Shown: positions 1 through 11,247 of the stretch, in pieces
Position numbering within the stretch: the stretch's first letter is position 1
How the letters are laid out: every line of letters begins with the position of its first letter
DNA from: Amorphophallus konjac
Lineage: Eukaryota > Streptophyta > Magnoliopsida > Alismatales > Araceae
Direction of reading: 5' to 3'
Assembly: GCA_022559845.1 (NCBI GenBank)
Contig: CM040126.1
Location: 143,724,064-143,788,063, forward strand
Length of the DNA: 64,000 bases
Notes under the pieces: generated by a model
The model's database searches: none
The model's input: the letters and a program-made list of their open reading frames with translations, nothing else
Told to the model about the DNA's origin: nothing
Made by a program: the position numbers and the translations under genes

Positions 1-602
1 GAGCGCAAAAATAGGAACCACAACTGCCTAAAAACACATCTTTTGAGGTCTGGAGGAGTTTCCTAGACTGACCACTATCCTCTCTATAATAAGGCTACAG
101 TATAACATTTTGGGAGAAGCTTTTGGGCAGAGACCAGATATAGGAAAGGTTAGCTTTTCTGTGCTATGCTTTTTGGTCATAAGGACAGAGGACTATCATG
201 GGTCAATCAGGAAAAGGCTCCTTTGACAGTCAACTGTCCTTGTCATCATTAGCTTTCCATAACAATCCTTTTGGTCAAAGAAAAAGTCAGGGACCAAATA
301 TGGGAAAAGTCACATATCATGGAAGCCACCTTTTTGCCTCTGCCCAATCAGATTTACTGTTGCAGAAATTACACAGGACAAAAAGGACGTCCTGGCTAGT
401 CCAACCTACAGAAGTAAAGGATGTTGCAGATCTTACTTGGGAAGCTCTACTTACATACTCTCTGATCAACCAAGGTTCAAGAAAGCTAGAAAACTTTTTC
501 TGCTACCCCTCTGGCCAATCAGAGGCTACCAAGACCTAAGCTCCCTGAAGATTCGGAAAGTGTCTGAAGACCTTCTTGGCAGCAAAGGTTCCCTGGGCTC
601 TT

Positions 603-611
603 CTATTTATA
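603..611 (+). promoter_or_regulatory. TATA box of RLC-1 LTR
   Basis: The sequence ctatttata is followed by aaagcttcctcaagagaag. The same arrangement of a TATA box followed by a ctt-rich leader is found in the RLC-2 and RLC-4 LTRs, which supports it as the retroelement promoter. The transcription start should lie about 30 bases downstream (inference). Confidence 0.6.
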
Positions 612-1151
612 CAAAGCTTCCTCAAGAGAAGAAGGGCTGCTGGAGTTTAAGGAAAAATCTGAGAGGGCTGCTATTGAAAGAAAAAGAGCCACGCCATTGA
701 GCATTTAAGGAAGAATATCTATGATAAAGAAAGGAAAAAGAGAGAGATCCCCAGCCCTGGTTCGAGCTAAACCAGTTGTGAAAAAGGAAGAAGAAATTGA
801 AGGGAGTGCAGCCCCTCCTTGCATCCAGCCCAAGCCTGTTAGAGTTTTCATTTTACTTTTCTGAATCATATTTCAAGTGTGTGTCCGGTGCTCTATTTAG
901 AGACCGAAAGTGAGTCCTTGGCTGTGTTCAGCCTTGTGTGCTCTTGGGAGACTGTCCCAAGTGTTGTTGCTGCACTTGCAGATTGTGTTTGTTTCTTTTC
1001 CCGTGTGTGTGTGTGAGAGAGAGACTCGTCCTCATGTGTGTGTATGTGGGGCATTGTCCCCGTGTGTTGCTGCACTCGCAGCGTGTGTGGAAAACCGTCC
1101 CTACCAGTTTGTGTGTAGGAAGTGGAGCTGCGTTCGCCGCGTGTGGTAAAG

Positions 1152-1240
1152 CCTCACTGGTTTGGTGAGGGGTGGACGTAGGTCTGTGGGTTTGCAGAGT
1201 GAAGCACCTTAAAAATGCACTGTGCAGTGGGTTGTTCTTT
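1152..1240 (+). other. Conserved R/U5 hairpin and GTAGGTCTG block (RLC-1)
   Basis: A stem CCTCAC (1152-1157) pairs with GTGAGG (1165-1170). It is followed by gtggacgtaggtctg and then gaagcacct and a g-t-g-c-a-g-t-g-g run. The same order, with different stem bases, occurs in RLC-2 (31879-31960) and RLC-4 (22276-22350), so this is a shared leader structure of the SIRE-type elements in the window. Confidence 0.6.
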
Positions 1241-1528
1241 ATGGGATTGATCCATCTTCTCTATCCCCATTCACAGGTTGGTGGGCGTGTTTCAACACAT
1301 GTAATCTTGGTTATCTCCATCGCACACTCAAGCGCGTAAGACCGTACTTTGTCGTTTTCACTTGAGCCATCTACTTATTCCGCTGTGCTTTATGTCTAAG
1401 TGCCTCATGTGCACTCTAGTTGTTGATTATGATTTAATTAGCTAAAGTTTTTAATTAGTCATAGTCTTTTAGCAGGATCTATTCAACCCCCCCGTCTAGA
1501 TCCGGTTGCACCTATCGGACCTAACAAT

Positions 1529-1540
1529 TGGTATCAAAGC
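1529..1540 (+). other. Primer-binding site, RLC-1
   Basis: The 12 bases tggtatcaaagc lie two bases after the LTR end. They differ by one base from the usual TGGTATCAGAGC, which is complementary to the 3' end of the plant initiator tRNA-Met. Confidence 0.85.
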
Positions 1541-1599
1541 CTAGCTATGTCATTTTCCGATCCAACGATCTGCAAAGAGGATCCTAGTGCAACTCAATC

Positions 1600-2022
1600 A
1601 TGTATTCCCCAGTTGATCAGTTTTCAGCTCCTTCCCTTCTAATTTTTGATGGTTCTAATTTCAGTGACAGGCTAGGAAAAATGTGCAGGTTTATAACCTC
1701 ACGTGATCCTAACCTCTGGAATATTATTACCAATGGTCCTTCTAGCCTGCCAGCAAATAAAGCCAAATGGACAAACGAACACAAGTCCAGACATGCTGAC
1801 AATCTCACTACTTTGATATTTATGAAAGAAGTAGTACACTCTAATGAAGCTCCATTTGTTTTTAATTGCAGCTCAGCCAAAGAAGTCTTGGATGGGTTGA
1901 TAAGCATCCACAAAAAGCAAGAGAAGTACAACTACTTGATGGGTGACAATGATGACCAGCCTTTCACCCCGTCATCTCAGGTAAGCTCTGAACCTGAAGA
2001 TTTTACATTTGATGAGCTCATG
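1600..2022 (+). pseudogene. gag: RLC-1 gag, N-terminal fragment
   Basis: The ATG at 1600 is the first after the primer site. About 140 codons are open. They contain LLIFDGSNFSD and a DPNLW motif with the spacing of the Copia gag N-terminal domain, where FDGSNF..W and LW..V recur. The fragment resembles the RLC-4 gag start (PPKFEGSGFYNW) more than the RLC-2 gag. Capsid core, zinc knuckles and pol are missing. Near 2020 the frame runs into LTR sequence of RLC-2 and stops at 2074-2076. It is a truncated, non-functional remnant. Confidence 0.75.
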
Positions 2023-2259
2023 GATCCTTATCTTCTAACCCCCCTTCGCAGGCTGGTGTGTGAACGGATTCTATAGTTCGATTGCACCGTGTGCTAAGTG
2101 CTCGATATCAATTTTGTATGAGTCTTTAGTTCTGTTCAGTGAAAATAGATCTCAAGTATTAGCTTCCATTTTGGCTGAGTTGTGTGGTTTTAAATTGAGC
2201 AAAATTTTTATAAGGGGATCTATTCACCCCCCCCTCTAGATCCCGTATTGCACCCAACA
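2023..2259 (+). mobile_element. RLC-2 5' LTR, 3' end only
   Basis: From gatccttatcttctaaccc to cacccaaca this matches 31972-32208 at the right end of the 3' LTR, with a modest number of substitutions. About 2.15 kb of the 5' LTR, including U3 and the TATA box, is absent. This copy cannot be transcribed from its own left LTR. Confidence 0.9.
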
Positions 2260-2261
2260 AT

Positions 2262-2273
2262 TGGTATCAGAGC
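2262..2273 (+). other. Primer-binding site, RLC-2
   Basis: The sequence tggtatcagagc lies two bases after the LTR end and is a perfect initiator tRNA-Met type site. Confidence 0.9.
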
Positions 2274-2285
2274 GGGTTTCCTACA

Positions 2286-5200
2286 ATGTGGTCCAACAAC
2301 CCGGGAAGACCTGGAAACGGCAATGCTCACAGCTTCTTAGCTGAGGGGCATTCAATTAATAGACCACCATTCTTCGATGGTTCTAACTATCTGTACTGGA
2401 AGAACACGATGGAAGTATTTTTGCGAGCTCAGAGTCTTGAACTATGAAGAGTTGTTACCAACGGTCCATTCCAACTTCCAGAAGATGAAGATGCATGGAC
2501 CAGAGTACAAATTCGCTTGTCAACCGTCAACTGGACTGCTATGAATATTATGCAGTACGCAGTTCATCTAGAGGAGTACTCAAGAGTTTCAGCATGTAGA
2601 TCAGCCAAGAAAATGCGGGACAAATTGGAATTGATATACGAGGGAATGTCCCAGGTAAGAGCCACCAAGGTAAACATGCTGATCTCGGAATATGAAATGT
2701 TTAAAATGAAGCATGATGAGACTATTAAGGAAATGTTTTCTAGACTTTCACAGCTCACTAACAATCTTAAGGCATTAGGCAAGGATTATACTGATAGTGA
2801 GATTGTTAGAAAAATTCTCAGGTCCCTCTCTCCTGTGTGGCATACTAAAGTCACTGTTATTGAGGATTTTAAAAATATGTCTACTATGAAGGTAGATGAA
2901 TTGATTGGGTCAGTGATGACCTATGAGATAAATTTCAGAAGAAGTGAAGATGATGACAAGAAACCCAAGATGATAGCTCTCATTGGGTCTGAGAGCAGTG
3001 GAGAAAGCAGTGAGGACTTGAGTGAATTGTCGGCAACTGAACAAGAATTCCTCACTAAATACTTCAAAAAGTTCTTAAGAATGAGAGGTATGTATGGAAA
3101 GAAGAAGAAACACCACCAGGTGAATGGAAGATCTCATTCCAAATCTGATATGCATAAGAAGACTGATAAAATTGTGTGTTATCATTGTAGGAAGCTAGGG
3201 CATGTTCGAGATGAATACCCGGAGTTGGTGAAAAAAGACTCCAAGGTCAAGAAGAAGCAATCCAAGGCTATGGTCTCAACTTGTAGCGATGAGGAGGAGA
3301 GCATCTCGAGTGAAGAGGAAGAGATAGAAATCTGTGGACAAATGGCAAATGAAGAAGAAAGTGATGAAGAGGTAAGTTCTCCCTTCGAGAACTTTTCTAT
3401 AGAAGAATGGGAGCATGCTTACACTATCTTATTTGAATCACATGAAAAATTGATAAAATAAAACAAAAGTGGAAAAAGAAAATTGAGCAGAATAATTCTA
3501 ATTCTTCATGTGAAAAGTGTTTGCAATTGGAAGAATTAAACAGTGCTTATGAGCTTGATGTTCAAATGCACAAGGAAATGTTTGGCTCTTTAAGGGATGA
3601 AAACAAAAATCTTTTAGCCAAAATTTTTGAAACTGAAAACAAACAGAAAACATCCAATAATGATCAAAGTTTGATTAATGAATTGATTCAAAATGAAAAA
3701 TTGATAAAACAGATTGAGAAACTGAAGGAGGAAATTGAAAAATTAAAACAACTGAACGCTGCCCTATCTGATAGACTGATTGCATTTGAAAATGCTAAGT
3801 GTGTGACCTCTGATAATTCAGATAAGTTGGCTAATCTTGAAACTGAAATAGAAAATCACAAAACTGTTAATCACATGTTGAATGAAAGGCTGGTTGCTTG
3901 CGAAGAAGAAAATACAAATTCTGAATTGTTAATTGCCTCATTGGAAAATGAAATTGGGTCAGTGATGACCTATGAGATAAATTTCAGAAGAAGTGAAGAT
4001 GATGACAAGAAACCCAAGATGATAGCTCTCATTGGGTCTGAGAGCAGTGGAGAAAGCAGTGAGGACTTGAGTGAATTGTCGGCAACTGAACAAGAATTCC
4101 TCACTAAATACTTCAAAAAGTTCTTAAGAATGAGAGGTATGTATGGAAAGAAGAAGAAACACCACCAGGTGAATGGAAGATCTCATTCCAAATCTGATAT
4201 GCATAAGAAGACTGATAAAATTGTGTGTTATCATTGTAGGAAGCTAGGGCATGTTCGAGATGAATACCCGGAGTTGGTGAAAAAAGACTCCAAGGTCAAG
4301 AAGAAGCAATCCAAGGCTATGGTCTCAACTTGTAGCGATGAGGAGGAGAGCATCTCGAGTGAAGAGGAAGAGATAGAAATCTGTGGACAAATGGCAAATG
4401 AAGAAGAAAGTGATGAAGAGGTAAGTTCTCCCTTCGAGAACTTTTCTATAGAAGAATGGGAGCATGCTTACACTATCTTATTTGAATCACATGAAAAATT
4501 GATAAAATAAAACAAAAGTGGAAAAAGAAAATTGAGCAGAATAATTCTAATTCTTCATGTGAAAAGTGTTTGCAATTGGAAGAATTAAACAGTGCTTATG
4601 AGCTTGATGTTCAAATGCACAAGGAAATGTTTGGCTCTTTAAGGGATGAAAACAAAAATCTTTTAGCCAAAATTTTTGAAACTGAAAACAAACAGAAAAC
4701 ATCCAATAATGATCAAAGTTTGATTAATGAATTGATTCAAAATGAAAAATTGATAAAACAGATTGAGAAACTGAAGGAGGAAATTGAAAAATTAAAACAA
4801 CTGAACACTGCCCTATCTGATAGACTGATTGCATTTGAAAATGCTAAGTGTGTGACCTCTGATAATTCAGATAAGTTGGCTAATCTTGAAACTGAAATAG
4901 AAAATCACAAAACTGTTAATCACATGTTGAATGAAAGGCTGGTTGCTTGCGAAGAAGAAAATACAAATTCTGAATTGTTAATTGCCTCATTGGAAAATGA
5001 AATTCAAGACTTGAAAAAATCATTGTCAAAATTTTTAGATGGCCAAAAAAATTTGGACAGACTGTTGGGAGTTAAGGTAAATTTTTAAAAGAAAGGGCTG
5101 GGCTACAATCCTGTTAACAATAAATCTTTTGAAAACAAGTTAAGGACATCCTTTGTCAAAGCATCCCATGTAGCCAACACCTCCCAAGTCAAACAACCTG

Positions 5201-5913
5201 CCAATCTGAAAATTCAAGAATAGAAAAATAAATTTCAGAAAAAAAAACTCAACAAACTGAATACTAAGAAAACTTCATGTTATTATTGTGGAAAGCATGG
5301 TCACTTGATGCATGACTACAGAATAATAAAAAAAGATGAATAGAATGTTGATAGAATGCATGTTAGGATTTCTCATGAAAGAAAAATTCATATTGTTCCA
5401 AAAAAGAACATTAAATGTTTTCATTGTGAAAAAATGGGACACATTGCTGCTCACTGCTGGCTAGTCCAGGGAAGAAAATTTCATTCAGAATATGTTAATT
5501 TCCCTGCAAAAAAAAATGCATTTGGTAGAAATAAATTTGCTTCAAAAGGTAAGCACATTGTGTGCTTCAATTGTGAAAAATATGGCCATACAGTCAAGGA
5601 TTGTTGGCGGAAAAGAAGTTTTCATGATAAAAATAAAAACAGACCCAGTTATTCATAGAAATTCAAAAATCATGTTTATCAGAAAAATGTGAAAAACTGA
5701 GGGTGTTGTCATTACTGTGGTCTTGTTCGGCATCCCATGTCTAATTGTTATTTGCTAACATTTGATGACTCTCATGCCCGAAAGTTGTGGAAAACACCCA
5801 CCAGTGGTGTTGCTAACTTTTCTGGACCCAAGGAATCTTGCGTACCTAAAAAAAATGAGAATCTATTTTACATGTGTGCCTTGGAGATAGAAGGAGAACA
5901 AATGAAGGGGTGA
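2286..5913 (+). pseudogene. gag: RLC-2 gag with coiled coil and repeated zinc knuckles, broken
   Basis: The ATG at 2286 opens a Copia gag with PPFFDGSNYLYW near codon 27 and the UBN2-type core (MSQVRATKVNMLISEYEMFKM, later KILRSL). An in-frame TGA lies at 2445. A zinc knuckle CYHCRKLGHVRDEY (from 3177) has Tyr in place of the last Cys. A long Lys/Glu-rich coiled coil follows from 3521 in another frame, so there is a frameshift near 3440-3465. After the duplicated segment come four more knuckles: CYYCGKHGHLMHDY, CFHCEKMGHIAAHC, CFNCEKYGHTVKDC and CHYCGLVRHPMSNC. The end, GPKESCVPK, is the usual SIRE gag boundary, but no pol follows. Several stops (5086, 5221, 5341, 5656) show that it is dead. 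Confidence 0.8.
2905..5002 (+). repeat. 1,049-bp tandem duplication inside RLC-2 gag
   Basis: Positions 2905-3953 are repeated at 3954-5002 with a constant offset of 1,049. By eye I find one difference, in ctgaacgctgcc near 3757 versus ctgaacactgcc near 4806. The unit covers the end of the capsid core, the first zinc knuckle, the acidic tail and most of the coiled coil. The outer junctions share only att (gatt|ggg and aatt|caa). The near-identity implies a very recent event relative to the other decay in the element. Confidence 0.95.
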
Positions 5914-8417
5914 ATAAATCCAAGGCACCTGTCGTGTGGTAAAAACCCCAATTCATGTTTTCACTATCTTAGTTGTTGTTTTAGTTGTTGATCTTCAATA
6001 ACACCTCCCTTGCTTAATTGCATATCATGCTTAATCTGGATAGTTAGAACTCATATGCTAAATTTGATTGCTTCAGTTGAGCATTCATAAGTGGAGCTAA
6101 ATAAACCTTCAAGTTTGTATATCTTGCATTGTCATGCTTTATTTAAAATTTGTTGCTCATACTAAAATGAATTGCATATAGAACTGCAATTGTTATGCAT
6201 TTTCATGCATGACCTTATGGTATATTAAATGGTGTTGGGAGAAGGGTAAATTATGTCTGTCTGGAAACCCGCACTACGCATAAGGTGATCTTAGAATCTA
6301 AGTTCTCCGCCTGGTACCATGGGTCAAAACTACATATAGAGCACTTTAGACATTCATGAGCATAGTTCAGTAACTCCCTGCATGGTCTTCATGTTGAGAT
6401 TGATTTTTTCAGTGCGTTTAGTTAGGAGGAGTTAGTACTTATATGAGTTTGCTCGCATGCATACAATAGTTTTAGATTTAATTACATACAATTGATGAAT
6501 GCATGCACATACTTAGGGGGAGTTGTCTCCTACATGTGCTGAGGGGGAGTTTCATCTAAAATACTTTTGATCTAAACTGTCTCAGGGGGAGAGTGTAGTA
6601 TCTTTCTTAATAATCCTCATTTCCATGAAATCAACAATTGGTATCACCTTGAACCCTCCTTAAATTTGTTGTCTGCTCATGTGTTTATACACTTTTGGAT
6701 CATGATGTGTTTTAACTCCTCTTGATGTCTGTTAACCATTGTGATCACTCTTGAAAACTTTCTTGCTTGCTGGTCAATTGAATTCATTTATCTGCCTACT
6801 GCTTATGAATTCCCTTTGAAATTAACTTCTGCTTGCTAAATGGATAAACTCTCTTGTCATACCTATGAACTATTGTTGTTGATGTCTGCCCACCTGTGAT
6901 GTTTAGAAGTCACCTTTTGCCTGCTGGCTTTCATTGAACATCCTTTAAATTTGATTTGTTGGTAAACTGTCTAAAATTCAGAAAGATTCTAATATGTGTA
7001 CCAAAATCATAAATCTTAAAACAACTGAAACTAGGAATCTTCTATTATACAAGTTTATGATTGTCCAAAATAATTAGCTAGTTTGAGTTTAATAACTTTA
7101 TTGAGTTTAAAAAATAAATGTCTTGAAATCATCTGTGTTCAGTTTAATAGACCTTAACCATATTTTTCCATGTCGTGCCCTACATAATCATTCTGAAATC
7201 TGAAAGTTCTAAATGGAATGGCAACTTTGGTTAAGATACTTAGGTTAAGTATTATTTTTAAACATCAGAAAATCTGAAAAATTCTTCAGGGCTAAAATTA
7301 ACATAGCAATGACACTAGTTCACTGAGAAACCATGTCCCTTGACCTTTGAAGTCTAGTGGATTCTGTCATGAAGTGCAACCGTTAACTCTGTAGAAAATT
7401 ATTGAAAATCAAGGCAGAGCAACGACTTGTTCACTAAGAAATATATCCCACTCATCAATGAAATGAGCTGAGATATGTCATGAGGTGTTAATGTTATCTC
7501 TGTTCAAATTGAGGTATGACAATAAATCATACTGAGTACTTAGGGATAATGGTATCTAAACAATATGTATCCTATAGATACAAGGTATGCACTAGACTTA
7601 ATTGCTCTTAAAATGTTGACGAACAAAAAGAAAAATCAGAAAATGGTAGTTGAAAGAAAAAAGATACATGCTAAAACCCAGGAACAAAATCAGGAGATCT
7701 TGAATGTTTAACCTCAATACTGATCTTGGTAACTCCCAAAGGAGTCATTACATTTGAATAAGTAAGATAAAAGAGGGTTAAATAGGGTTTCTAAGATGAA
7801 AACTTGGTTCATTTCTATTAAATTTGAGTACAGAAATTTTTCAAAGAAGTTTCATTGATAAGTTCAGAACTCATTAGATTTGAACCATGTTGTTCAATAA
7901 GGAACATATCATGAACTATTTATAATGGAAGAATCTAAACATTAGTCATTTCTGATTTATGAGATTAGTATCAGATTGAGAATTATCTTGCATAATTTGA
8001 CAGGCCTCATACTTCAATTCCCTGCTAAAATACTTCATTTACCTTTGCCTACTGCTTGGATCATGTCTGGTTGCTCCTAAAATCACCTTTTTTAATATCA
8101 AGGTCACTCTTGTCTGCTTGCCATTGTGCTCTCATTTGGGTCTTCCTACACTGTTCTGAAAATGTGTCAAAGGGGGAGAAAGTCCCAGCTGTTTCCCCTC
8201 AAAGCTTTCTTGTTTCACTCATCTCCAAATTCCATATGTGATCTCAAACTATTTGATTTGATGATGTCAAAGGGGGAGAATAGTTTCCGAGTCATTAATT
8301 TTTGGATATGATGCATGTTTTGAATATGCATGTTCATGACTCTCTTGTGCATATTAATCTTCATGTTAATTTGATCATAATGACTCATAGTGTTGCCATC
8401 ATCAAAATGGGGGAGAA
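5914..8417 (+). other. RLC-2 non-coding 3' region with several polypurine tracts
   Basis: There is no ORF over about 60 codons and no pol motif in any frame. GGGGGAG tracts recur near 6517, 6542, 6584, 8171, 8271 and finally 8408. Blocks at 6240-6345 and 7414-7505 align with the equivalent region of RLC-4. The second holds a stem-loop with different stem bases in the two elements. The region is AT-rich and probably carries cis-acting RNA signals (inference). Confidence 0.65.
8404..8417 (+). other. Polypurine tract before the RLC-2 3' LTR
   Basis: The run aaaatgggggagaa ends directly at the LTR start tgttgtgtcc. RLC-4 has the same context (catcaaaaagggggagaa then tgttgtgcc), so this is the plus-strand priming site. 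Confidence 0.8.
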
Positions 8418-8861
8418 TGTTGTGTCCCTATGTTTTGATGATGTCAAAACTATAAGTCATGTATGAGTCTTTCATGTCCTACTATTGATGATACTTTATC
8501 CATGCATAGTCATAACCAATGTGTAGACAGAATTGATGTAGATTCATGCATGAGATTCTCATGTTTTTGATAGTGTCACCTTAAGTTTATTTTTGATTTG
8601 TACAAAGAACGGGTTGATAGCCACTTAAATTCAAAAGAACAGAAGAAGAAGTCTCAAGAAGAAGAGTCGAGCTTAGAGCCGACTCCAGATCACACGGGTC
8701 ATGTAGTTTTTAGCTGAAGATGTAGTTTGGAGTAGACTCTAAATAATTGTCGAGTTGACTCTAGTCAATCCAGAGCCACCCGCAAGCTGACGGAATGGAG
8801 GTGACAAATAGGTACCTAAGGGTGAAAAATCGGACTATATGGGTGTAAAATGGCCTCTAAG
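8418..8861 (+). mobile_element. RLC-2 3' LTR, piece 1 of 3
   Basis: This begins with tgttgtgtccctatg after the polypurine tract and runs to the RLG-3 insertion. Near its end the words ggtgacaaatagg, gggtgaaaaatcgg and gggtgtaaaatgg start the family's U3 motif array, which resumes beyond the insertions. Confidence 0.88.
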
Positions 8862-10954
8862 TGGTGAGGACACCAGAGCCAGAGTACGGCTCGACTCAGC
8901 GAGCCGCCAGTATCGGACACGCAGCACGACTCGGTCGACACCGACCTCTTTGTGATTGGGAGACAATCTGGAGTCGCCACCGGAGCCTTGATACTTTAGT
9001 ACGTATTTTTATACATATTCATATTTTATATGTATTTGGTCATATTTGGTGTGTATTTAGCATGTATTTGGGTTGTATTTTAGTTTGTATTATTTTGGGT
9101 TTTAATATTGGGTCAATGGGAGAATAATTGACCATGTATTTGTATTTTTGATTTATTTTGGTCCAAGGGGGAATTAATAGGGTCCAAGGGGATTAAAATA
9201 CACCAAGTCCATTTTGTTGACTTGGAGAGAGGGGCGCCCCCTCTATTGTCCCATTATGGGATTATTTTAATCCACCTTGTCCCCCATTTCCCCATTATCA
9301 TTTTGCTAGGTCTAGAGTTTTAGTATTTAATGTCTCTTGTTGCATTTTGATCAATATTAATGAAGAATATTATTGGAAATTGGCCATGGGCGCACCTCCC
9401 CTCTCTCCCTCTTGCTAGTTCTTCTTCCTCCTCCACATTTCTTCAGATCTAGGGCTGAAACCCTAAGATCTCTAATAGATCTTCCTCTCTTTCTCTTCCT
9501 CTTGCTACTGCAAACGATCACCGTCGCCGCCGCCGTCGTTCGTGCCGCCATCAAGCCACCACAACCCGGCATCCATCTGCTGCCCTGAAATTCGGAGTTC
9601 CTGGACAACAGCTCGGTAAAAGGGCTGGTACATGAGATCCAACCCTCTGATCGTGATGAGGTTTTGAGGGTAGGTTTCTCCCATCGTCCACCATTCCCAA
9701 TTTAATTTTCACGTAGATCAAAGCATGTTTAGGCCCTTTCCTAGGTATTTGTTTTTGCCCCTCACAGTCTGCTTGTGAGCAGATCTGCGGGATTGCCTGT
9801 GGTAACCAAATTTTCAACCGCCTCAAACGCTGTTAGAAAAATACAAAAAAATTATGTATGTGACTAGTACCCTCCCCTCTATCCACCATAAAATCCCAGG
9901 TCTTAAATCCTTCATTTGATTTTCCATCAAACCCCTTGAAAAGGCAGATCCCGTTCGGCCCTGTCAGTCTTGTAATCTGAGCCAGCATCAGTTAGTGTGG
10001 CACAGTCATTTTAATTTCCAATCCAACCGTTGGATGGAACTAAAATTCCAGTATGTTCAAGATCTATAAGTCCTATTTCCAACGGCGCTAACCACGTTCC
10101 GATCCGACGTCGGATCTGGTCGTGCCATCCATTTTCGTGGAGGCGCGCATCTCTGCTCCGAGACGGGCTAGTAACGAGGGGTCCCCGGATAATTCCAGAA
10201 CAAATACTTCGGGATAGCTTCAGCAACCGCCACTCCCGAGGGTCGACCAGGGACCCTCCGCCACTGTCCTAGTGCTCCGCCACTTTTAGAAGATCCCAGG
10301 CGATCGACGTCCCTTTGGACGCCCGTGCTTGCTGCCCTGCCGGCCTGAACTTGCAGATTCGGAGTCACGGTCCGCAACCGCCGGACACGCCACCAACACG
10401 CTGCCCGTCAACCCCGGAACGGCACTCCAGAACCGCTATTGTGGCCTGTTACCACCCTGCATGGAGTGGTCCGTAATTTTCATGCTGTAATTAATTCACT
10501 TATTGTACCGGGAGTGACGGTTGTCGGCCGGGAAAGTCTTCCCCACGCCCCGAGTTTGGAGGTACGCTCGCCACCCACTTGTCTTACTTGCTTAGCTAGT
10601 ATACAATCTTACTGCCGCTGCATGTGAGTAGCTTAATTCCTAGATAGTTAAATTTATTCACCGCTGTGAGTTGTGAGTGCGAGACCCGTCCCATGACTCG
10701 TTCCGAGCACGAGAGTGAGCCGACCTCCCGAGACTCAAAGTCGGTTACTCAACCGTGCAGATCATCGCGTTTCCCTCGTCGGGGATGACTGTGAGTTAGA
10801 GCTTCTTCTTTGGGGCATGTCCGCCTATTTTGGAGCTTGTTAGGTGCCGCGTTGTAGTGTTGTAGCTGGTCGCGTCGTCTCTTTAGTTGAGTCATGTTGT
10901 AGAGTCCAAGGTTCGCACCTAATTGGAGTCGAGTCTCATTGTCGTCCCACATCA
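8862..10954 (+). mobile_element. RLG-3 5' LTR
   Basis: This runs from tggtgaggacaccagagcc to cccacatca, 2,093 bp. It pairs with 16289-18409. A pyrimidine-rich leader (9390-9530) and a gagggtaggtttctc sequence near 9666 could be an untranslated leader with a splice donor, which I cannot confirm. Confidence 0.92.
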
Positions 10955-10957
10955 AAT

Positions 10958-10970
10958 TGGTATCAGAGCC
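10958..10970 (+). other. Primer-binding site, RLG-3
   Basis: The sequence tggtatcagagcc follows the LTR end after three bases. It matches the initiator tRNA-Met type site. Confidence 0.9.
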
Positions 10971-11247
10971 GGTTTGAGTCTAGGGTAGTCAATCCAAGGT
11001 GCTCCATTTCATTTGGTATATCCAAAGGTGTTCCTAGAACGATAGGCTACGCTTATTGGGAACGGGGCACACTTGCGTGAGTGTGATCTTTGGATCAAAC
11101 CTCCGCCTCGTACCAGATATTGGAGTCTAGGTCGTCTTCCTTTTGCATTGGTCCTTCCATATAGGTCGTAGTGAGTCACCCCTTAGTTCCCTTAGGTCCC
11201 ATTGCATGCCCACCCGTTGAGGTGCCCAGTACCATCACCCTGACACT

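Larger units (their letters stand above)
1..1526 (+). mobile_element. RLC-1 LTR, right-hand part (SIRE-type Copia)
   Basis: The segment ends in ...ctaaca directly before a primer-binding site, so it is the 3' part of a 5' LTR that starts outside the window. It aligns in layout with the two other SIRE-type LTRs here: a TATA box near 603, a hairpin-rich leader, a block reading ggtggacgtaggtctg at 1171-1186, a pyrimidine-rich stretch near 1485, and the terminal CA. The U3 part (1-600) has loosely repeated words such as ttttggtca and ccaatca. A short GT/GA microsatellite lies near 1003-1025. No gene is seen in it; its small ORFs are incidental. Confidence 0.8.

Noticed and set aside
893..1168. 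Small overlapping ORFs with Val/Cys-rich repeats
   Set aside because: They are translations of a GT-rich microsatellite in the RLC-1 leader, on both strands.
3521..4510. A 329-codon protein with coiled coil followed by a zinc knuckle
   Set aside because: The fusion is made by the 1,049-bp duplication; the two parts come from different copies of the same gag segment.
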